Source: Holophagales bacterium UBA5704 (GTDB taxonomy: Bacteria > Acidobacteriota > Thermoanaerobaculia > Multivoradales > UBA5704). Taken from it: a DNA stretch of 9,453 bases. Under the pieces are notes generated by a model. That model ran no database searches and was not told the origin of the DNA. It saw only the letters and a list, made by a program, of their open reading frames with translations. The DNA is taken from contig DIHE01000120.1 in the NCBI GenBank assembly GCA_002420005.1, positions 1 to 9,453 on the forward strand, written 5' to 3'. The position numbers were made by a program, and so were the translations under genes. Positions 1 through 4,343 of the stretch are shown piece after piece (the stretch's first letter is position 1; each line of letters starts with the position of its first letter).

Positions 1-182
1 TCTCGGCGTCGGCCAGGTCCTGGGTTCGCGCAGTGGCTCGCTTGTTCCGGATCAGCTCCTCAGGAGGTCGATATTTTCCGTCAGGCGCCATGGAAGGCGA
101 CGGCATGGCCGCCCACCACGTGGAGCTCAACGCCCTGCGAGAGAAACCATCCGATACACTCTATCAAATCCTTGTGCAGCTT
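1..182 (-). pseudogene. Remnant of a nucleotidyltransferase-like gene, internally deleted and frameshifted, cut by window edge
   Basis: Two minus-strand pieces match opposite ends of one family. Piece one (about 182 down to 84) reads KLHKDLIECIGWFLSQ then GVELHVVGGHAVAFHG, the N-terminal helix and GG-x-A-x-x-HG motif of minimal nucleotidyltransferases (AbiEii/MNT-like), and ends at a stop at 83-81. Piece two, in another frame from about 91 down to 1, contains EELIRNKRATARTQDLADAE, the typical C-terminal motif of the same family (ELI-x-NK-RA-x-G-R-x-QDLAD-x-E). The roughly 100 residues that normally lie between, including the catalytic D-x-D pair, are missing, and the frames do not join. The codon before KLHKD is GCG, where a start ATG would be expected, and the 21-bp repeat array begins just beyond. 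Assignment rests on remembered family motifs. The gene cannot encode an active enzyme. What lies beyond the left edge is unknown. Confidence 0.62.
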
Positions 183-200
183 CGCTGCGCCCTGCTCCGC

Positions 201-599
201 CCGGTGTACCGATGATCCAGACCTTGGCGCAGAGAACCCGGACCTCGGTACGCCTTGCCCCGCCCGAGGCCCGGGCGTCCCCGCCCTCGAGCGCAGTGGC
301 CCCGACCGTGGGCGGGGGTCCCTGCATCCCGGGCAGAGGGGCTCGGATCTAGATCGGGAAGGCTCAGACCTCGGGCGGAGAGACGCACGCCGAGAGCTGG
401 GAGGCCCGCACCGAGGGTGGCGAGGCCCCCACCTCGGGAGGGGACCCCTGGGCCGAGAACGGGAAGGCCCGTGCCGAGAGCCGGAAGGCTCGCGCCAAGG
501 TTGGCGAGACGTGCGCCGAGAGCCAGGAGGCTCGTGCCGGCGGAGGGGGCGCCCGGACCCCGGGCGCGGTGTCTTCTGTCGAGAGCGGGGTGGCTCGTG
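201..599. repeat. Degenerate 21-bp tandem repeat array (about 19 units)
   Basis: A motif close to CCGAGAG followed by G-rich sequence and GGCTCGTG recurs every 21 bases. Unit starts fall at 201, 222, 243, 264, 285, 306, 327, 348, 369, 390, 411, 432, 453, 474, 495, 516, 537, 558 and 579, with a weak twentieth copy at 600. Phase never slips although individual units differ at many bases; the outer units, 201 and 348 are the poorest. Because 21 is a multiple of three, every frame without a stop in the unit stays open as heptapeptide repeats. On the minus strand one frame gives variants of TSLPALG (leucines in 4-3 spacing) and another gives HEPSRSR-like units. I see no convincing start site or ribosome binding site, so I treat it as a minisatellite rather than a gene. 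The array directly abuts the nucleotidyltransferase remnant. Confidence 0.72.
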
Positions 600-710
600 C
601 CGCGGGCGGGTCGCCGCCTCACTCCCCACCCGCCGCCAGCGAGCGAGGACTTCGCCGCGCGGCTTGGCGAAATCTGTCTCCGCTCCAGATCCAGCGGGGA
701 CAGCAGGGGG

Positions 711-1104
711 TCAGTTCGGCTCGTCGAGAACCGCGGCGACCGAAGCGGCGACGGCGGCCTTCTCCAGCCAGCGCTCCAGCCGCTCCGGGTCCTTCTGGGC
801 CAGGATGCGCTCGCGGGCGCCCTCGGAGACAGGAATGCCACGGACCCGAAGAACGGTCAGCACCGCCCGCGCTGCCTCCTCAGTGCGCCCTCTCGAGAGG
901 CCTTCAGAGAGCCCCTCCGTGCGCCCCTGCGCAACGTACCGCCGCGCAAAATCGCTCTGGTATTCGTAACCCTTCATCGTAGCTTCCAGCGCGCGGCGCG
1001 CCGCCTCATTGAGTGAATTGTACACGAGGTCGTAGTACAGCTCGGCCCGGTCGTCCTTGAGTCCCTGGATGGCCGCCAGAAGCCCACGGCCTGGCGTGGC
1101 TGCC
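711..1104 (-). pseudogene. C-terminal remnant of an Rpn-type (PD-(D/E)XK-like) gene
   Basis: The minus-strand frame reads GLLAAIQGLKDDRAELYYDL, then VYNSLNEAARRALEATMKGY, EYQSDFARRYVAQGRTEG, GLSEGLSRGRTEEAARAVLT, and finally LERWLEKAAVAASVAAVLDE before a TGA at 713-711. This is the recognisable C-terminal half of a widespread Rpn/transposase-like family: a D-D-x-A-x-LY-x-DLV helix, an EYQSDFARxY motif, a low-complexity G-R-x-E-G linker and a terminal helical module. Complete members are about 300 residues, with an N-terminal restriction-endonuclease-fold domain. Here nothing of that domain remains: the frame meets a stop at 1136-1134, and family similarity begins only near 1104. A GTG at 1025 could restart translation to give 104 residues, but without any catalytic domain. 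The breakpoint coincides with the stop codon of the upstream YbaN-like gene. Family naming is from memory; truncation is seen in the sequence. Confidence 0.68.
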
Positions 1105-1503
1105 TCACGCTTCCCGTTCCGGCCGGAAAGTCTTCACTCGCACGACGTGGATCGTCACGCCCGCGGCGATCGCCAGCAACAGGAGCCGCAGCGGCCAGGA
1201 GTCGAGGACGAAGAGGGTCGATGCGGCGATGGTGAGCCAGAGCAGCGAGAGCGTGAGCACCTTCTCTCGCATCGGGATGCCGCGGCCCTCGCGGTAGTTG
1301 CGGATGTAGGCCCCGAACCAGCGACTCGTCAGCAGCCCTTCGAGCAAGCGGGGCGAGCTTCGGGTGTAGCAGTAGGCGGCGAGGAGAAGGAAGGGGGTCG
1401 TCGGCACGAGGGGCAGGAAAATACCCAGCACGCCGAGAGCAACGCTCAGCGTCCCGGCGAAGATGAAGAGGGCGCGAACGAATCTGGATCGGAAGGCGGC
1501 CAC
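1105..1503 (-). CDS. YbaN/DUF454 family inner-membrane protein
   Basis: A 132-residue hydrophobic protein of the YbaN (DUF454) family, whose usual length is about 120-140 residues. The signature is clear: LGVLGIFLPLVPTTPFLLLA followed by AYCYTRSSPRL (residues about 23-53), then the soluble W-F-G-A-Y-I-R-N-Y segment and a G-R-G-I-P-M-R-x-K-V motif (about 62-82). Membrane segments are visible at about 8-30, 34-46, 82-100 and 103-121. The start is GTG; an in-frame TAG only three codons upstream rules out a longer protein, and no better start follows closely. Its upstream region is shared with the divergent dehydrogenase gene and contains a perfect palindrome. The stop codon abuts the truncated Rpn-type gene downstream. 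Biological function of the family is unknown; it appears intact and full length. Confidence 0.88.
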   Translation of the reverse strand: MAAFRSRFVRALFIFAGTLSVALGVLGIFLPLVPTTPFLLLAAYCYTRSSPRLLEGLLTSRWFGAYIRNYREGRGIPMREKVLTLSLLWLTIAASTLFVLDSWPLRLLLLAIAAGVTIHVVRVKTFRPEREA

Positions 1504-1542
1504 GGCGCCCTATTCTAGTTGGTGCCAGACCCAGGTGCTGAG

Positions 1543-1558
1543 CCCGACCGCGGTCGGG
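1543..1558. promoter_or_regulatory. Perfect 16-bp palindrome in a divergent intergenic region
   Basis: CCCGACCGCGGTCGGG is a perfect inverted repeat with no spacer, lying between the divergent YbaN-like gene and the dehydrogenase gene. TTGACG, a good -35 match, follows immediately at 1559-1564, but no -10 box sits at the correct distance: the nearest AT-rich match, TATATT at 1593-1598, is 28 bases away. The symmetry and placement resemble an operator for a dimeric repressor such as a TetR-family protein, but no regulator gene is in the window. In GC-rich DNA a 16-bp palindrome can also arise by chance. Confidence 0.35.
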
Positions 1559-1739
1559 TTGACGAAGGAGGGCGTCGGTGGGGCGGGCCGGTTATATTTT
1601 CCACTCTGGTTCTCACCGGGCGTCCAGGTCCGGAAAGCCAGCCGATCATCCCGCAGCACGGGCCGGGGACCCGTTCAGGAAGGTGGCGAGCCGGTGGGCG
1701 GGGAGTGCTACGATCGACCCGCCCAGAGAAGAGGAGACG

Positions 1740-2543
1740 ATGGACGCATTCCGGGACAACGTGGTCGTGCTCACCGGTGCTTCCCGCGGTATCGGCCGCG
1801 AGCTGGCGTTGCAACTCGCCGACCAGGGCGCCTGGCTGGCCCTGTCGGCCCGGGATGCTGCGGCGCTCGACGAGGTGGCGGCGCTGTGCCGGGGGTGTGG
1901 GGGGCAGGCGGTGGCGATTCCCGCCGACGTGGGCGAAGAGGCACAGTGTGCGGCGCTCATTCGGAAGACGGTCGAGGCCTATGGCCGCGTCGACACGTTG
2001 ATCAACAACGCCGGGATCAGCATGTGGGCGCTGTTTGAGGAGGTGACCGATCTCTCGGTTTTCGAGACGATCTTGCGCATCAATTACCTCGGCAGCGTCT
2101 GGTGCACCTGGCACGCCCTGCCGCATTTGAAGAAGACCCGCGGGCGTCTGGTGGCGGTGGCGAGCCTGACCGGGAAGACCGGCGTGCCGACCCGCAGCGG
2201 CTATGCGGCGAGCAAGCACGCGATGGTCGGGTTCTTCGACACTCTGCGCATCGAGCTGGCGGAGAGCGGCGTGAGCGTGACCGTCACCTGCCCGGACTTC
2301 GTGGCCACCGAGATCCGCGAACGCGCGTTCGGTGCCGATGGAAAACCTCTCGGCACGAGCCCGGTGCAGGAGGCGAAGGTGATGACCGCGGAGACCTGCG
2401 CGCGGCTCATCCTGGCGAGCGCCGCACGGCGCGACCGCGAGCTGATCCCTTCGCTGCGCGGCAAGATCGGCCTCTGGCTCAAGCTCTTCGCTCCCTCTCT
2501 CATCGACCGCATCGCGCGCAAGGCGATCGCGGAGGGCCGCTGA
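1740..2543 (+). CDS. Short-chain dehydrogenase/reductase (classical SDR)
   Basis: A 267-residue NAD(P)-dependent oxidoreductase of the classical SDR family, at the usual length. The cofactor glycine motif TGASRGIG is at residues 12-19, R38 after the second strand suggests NADP(H) preference, and the NNAG motif is at 89-92. The catalytic tetrad is complete: N115, S142, Y155 and K159 (YAASK at 155-159). The usual PG turn after the sixth strand is replaced by CPDFVATEIR. The C-terminus from about 235 is hydrophobic and basic (IGLWLKLFAPSLIDRIARKA), perhaps a membrane-associating amphipathic helix. GAGGAG lies just before ATG 1740; the frame is open further upstream but without comparable start signals. 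The gene is monocistronic by spacing: divergent to the YbaN-like gene and 246 bases from the TIR operon. Substrate cannot be predicted. Confidence 0.92.
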   Translation: MDAFRDNVVVLTGASRGIGRELALQLADQGAWLALSARDAAALDEVAALCRGCGGQAVAIPADVGEEAQCAALIRKTVEAYGRVDTLINNAGISMWALFEEVTDLSVFETILRINYLGSVWCTWHALPHLKKTRGRLVAVASLTGKTGVPTRSGYAASKHAMVGFFDTLRIELAESGVSVTVTCPDFVATEIRERAFGADGKPLGTSPVQEAKVMTAETCARLILASAARRDRELIPSLRGKIGLWLKLFAPSLIDRIARKAIAEGR

Positions 2544-2755
2544 TGTTGCGCCGTCCCCGCGCCGCTCGGTGGGCGCCCTTGTCGAAACGAGTCGCGTCGA
2601 GCTGCCCGGGTCGCCCCCCGGCCCGGGGAGAAGACCGCCCCGCCGCATGCAACCGCCGCCCCTCAGAGTACCGGTTCCGGGGTTTCGGGCCGCCGGTTTG
2701 CACGCCGTTCACCGCAGCCCAGGCCGCCAAGCTGGCCGAGCTGGTCGGGTTCCGC

Positions 2756-2761
2756 TAAAAT
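2756..2761 (+). promoter_or_regulatory. Possible -10 box for the TIR/STAND operon
   Basis: TAAAAT stands out in otherwise GC-rich sequence 29 bases before the ATG of the triple-TIR gene. No good -35 hexamer is visible 16-18 bases upstream, so a primary sigma-70-type promoter is only a weak suggestion. Confidence 0.25.
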
Positions 2762-2763
2762 AA

Positions 2764-2783
2764 CGGCTCTTCATCAGGAGCCG
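2764..2783 (+). promoter_or_regulatory. Hairpin overlapping the Shine-Dalgarno of the triple-TIR gene
   Basis: CGGCTC (2764-2769) is exactly complementary to GAGCCG (2778-2783) with an 8-base loop. The AGGAG ribosome binding site (2776-2780), nine bases before ATG 2790, lies partly in the loop and partly in the 3' arm. Folding would limit ribosome access and keep expression of the TIR protein, and of the coupled STAND gene, low. The pairing is seen; a regulatory effect is inference. Confidence 0.4.
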
Positions 2784-2789
2784 CCGGCC

Positions 2790-4343
2790 ATGGCCTACGT
2801 ACCAGGGTACCAGCACGACGTTTTCATCAGCTATGCCCATGTGGACAACGAGCCGCTCGTCAAGAGCGAGCAGGGCTGGGTCGCCTCGTTCCACCGGGAG
2901 CTGGCGCTGCTGCTCGCCCGCAAGCTCGGCCGGCGCGATGCGTTTGCCCTCTGGCGGGACGAGAAGGTGCGTGGCAACGACGAGTTCGAGGACACCATCG
3001 ATGCGGCCTTCCGGCACAGCGCCGTGGCGATCTTCGTGCTCTCGCCCGGCTTCGCCGCGTCCACCTGGTGTTGCCGCGAGCTGACCGGATTCTGCGAGCG
3101 CCTGGAAGAGGAGGCGGATGTGCGGCTGGAGGGGCGGTCGCGTGTGTTCAAGGTGCTCTTCGCCCACGTTCCGGAGGAGGAGATGCCGCCGGACGTGCAG
3201 CGCCTCCTGCCGCGGACGGTCGGTTATGCCTTCTTTCAGCGCGACCCGTCCACCGGGCGCGAAGTGTCGTTCCGGCGCACGGAGGAGCAGGATGAAGACC
3301 AGCGGTACTGGTGCAAGCTGGACGACCTGGCGCGCGACCTCGCCGAGATGCTCAAGACCTTGCGGCGCCTCGGCGGCAGAGATGCAGAGGAAGAAGAGGA
3401 CGACGACGCGCCGATGCCGGGACCTGCGGTGGCTGCGGCGCCCGCCGTCTATCTGGCCGAGGCCACGGACGACCTGGAGCCGGATCGGGAGGACCTCCGG
3501 CGCACCCTCGTGCAACGCGGCGTCACCGTGCTGCCGGAGCAACCGCTGCAGCCGGACGGCGAGGAGCTCGCCGAGCAGGTGCGGACGGATCTCCGCCGGG
3601 CGGCCCTGTCGATCCATCTGCTCGGTGCGTTCTATGGCCGCCGGCCGGCGGGAGAGGCCCGCTCGTTCACCCATGTCCAGCTCGATCTCGCGGCGGAGGT
3701 GGCCCGGGAACGGGCCGGGCCGGGCACCGGCCTGCCGCGCTTCGTCTGGATGCCCCGCAGCCTCGACGTCTCTGCGCTGCGCTCCGACCAGCAGGCCCTC
3801 GTCCAGGCCGTGGAGGAGGAACCGGATTCGGCGTCGCCTGCCGCGGTGCTCAAGGTCGGCCTCGAAGAGCTCAAGGAGACGGTGGTCCGGAAGCTGGAGG
3901 AGCTGTTTCCCCGGCCTCCCGAGCCGTTGGTCACGGAGACGCCGGGTGCCGTGGTCTACCTCTCTTGCCGGCCGGAGGACGATCCGGAGGCCGAGGCCCT
4001 CTGCGATCTTCTCCAGGCGGCCCGGCATGACGTGGTCCTGCCCCTGCGGGAGGGACAGCCCGCCGAGCTCGACCTGCACTATCGGACCAATCTCCAGTAT
4101 TGCGATGCCCTGCTGGTCCTCTACGCGCGCTCGCCCCTCCCGTGGGTGCGCGACGAGCTCCTCAAGGTCCGCCGCCTGCTGGCCGGACGGCGCGACTTCG
4201 TCCTGTCGGTCTACGACGGCCCGCCGCCGGAGAAGGAGGAGCTCGGCCTCGCCTTCCACAATCTGCTGCTGATCGAGTGCCGGGATGGCCGCCGCGCGGA
4301 ACGGCTGCGGCCTTTCCTCGACCGGCTCGGAGGCCGGCCGTGA
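2790..4343 (+). CDS. Triple TIR-like domain protein, first gene of a TIR/nSTAND operon
   Basis: A 517-residue soluble protein with three TIR-like domains in series. Domain 1 (about 7-195) starts HDVFISYAHVDNEP, has ALWRDEKVRGNDEFEDTIDA as the loop region, and SxSTWCCREL-type sequence with E97 at the place of the catalytic glutamate of TIR NADases. An acidic linker (199-206, EEEEDDD) leads to domain 2 (about 217-320: VYLAEATDDLEPDREDLRRT, IHLLGAFYG), a divergent TIR-like fold with Q297 at that position. Domain 3 (about 385-515: VVYLSCRPEDDPEAEALCDL, YCDALLVLYARSPLPWVRDE) has W452 and E456 in the same W-x3-E spacing as domain 1. No signal peptide or membrane helix. ATG 2790 has AGGAG nine bases upstream. 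The TGA overlaps the GTG of the STAND gene by four bases, so the products are probably made together. Likely NAD-cleaving effector or TIR assembly partner in an immune-type system; activity is inferred from family. Confidence 0.87.
   Translation: MAYVPGYQHDVFISYAHVDNEPLVKSEQGWVASFHRELALLLARKLGRRDAFALWRDEKVRGNDEFEDTIDAAFRHSAVAIFVLSPGFAASTWCCRELTGFCERLEEEADVRLEGRSRVFKVLFAHVPEEEMPPDVQRLLPRTVGYAFFQRDPSTGREVSFRRTEEQDEDQRYWCKLDDLARDLAEMLKTLRRLGGRDAEEEEDDDAPMPGPAVAAAPAVYLAEATDDLEPDREDLRRTLVQRGVTVLPEQPLQPDGEELAEQVRTDLRRAALSIHLLGAFYGRRPAGEARSFTHVQLDLAAEVARERAGPGTGLPRFVWMPRSLDVSALRSDQQALVQAVEEEPDSASPAAVLKVGLEELKETVVRKLEELFPRPPEPLVTETPGAVVYLSCRPEDDPEAEALCDLLQAARHDVVLPLREGQPAELDLHYRTNLQYCDALLVLYARSPLPWVRDELLKVRRLLAGRRDFVLSVYDGPPPEKEELGLAFHNLLLIECRDGRRAERLRPFLDRLGGRP

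Noticed and set aside
201..620. CRISPR array
   Set aside because: Units are contiguous 21-mers without unique spacers, and no cas gene is present.
651..671. TTCGCC/GGCGAA hairpin as a terminator after the Rpn remnant
   Set aside because: Only six base pairs, about 40 bases past the stop, and no T tract on the relevant strand.
164..841. Minus-strand frame with leucine-heptad repeats (LGASLPA-like) as a possible structural protein
   Set aside because: Every frame of a 21-bp repeat without stops gives heptads. The portions outside the array are Ser/Arg/Pro-rich noise overlapping the Rpn remnant in another frame, and no ribosome binding site is evident.
172..969. Plus-strand open frames across the array and the Rpn remnant
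   Set aside because: Composition follows the repeat and GC content only; the Rpn-family match on the opposite strand explains 711-1104.
1559..1598. Promoter for the dehydrogenase gene from TTGACG and TATATT
   Set aside because: The two boxes are 28 bases apart, far from the 16-18 needed.
2605..2627. CCCGGG repeated hexamer as a terminator for the dehydrogenase gene
   Set aside because: The hexamer is self-complementary and common in GC-rich DNA, and no U tract follows.
2709..4259. Minus-strand open frame of 516 codons opposite the triple-TIR gene
   Set aside because: Arg/His/Gln-rich sequence without domains; shadow of the TIR gene.
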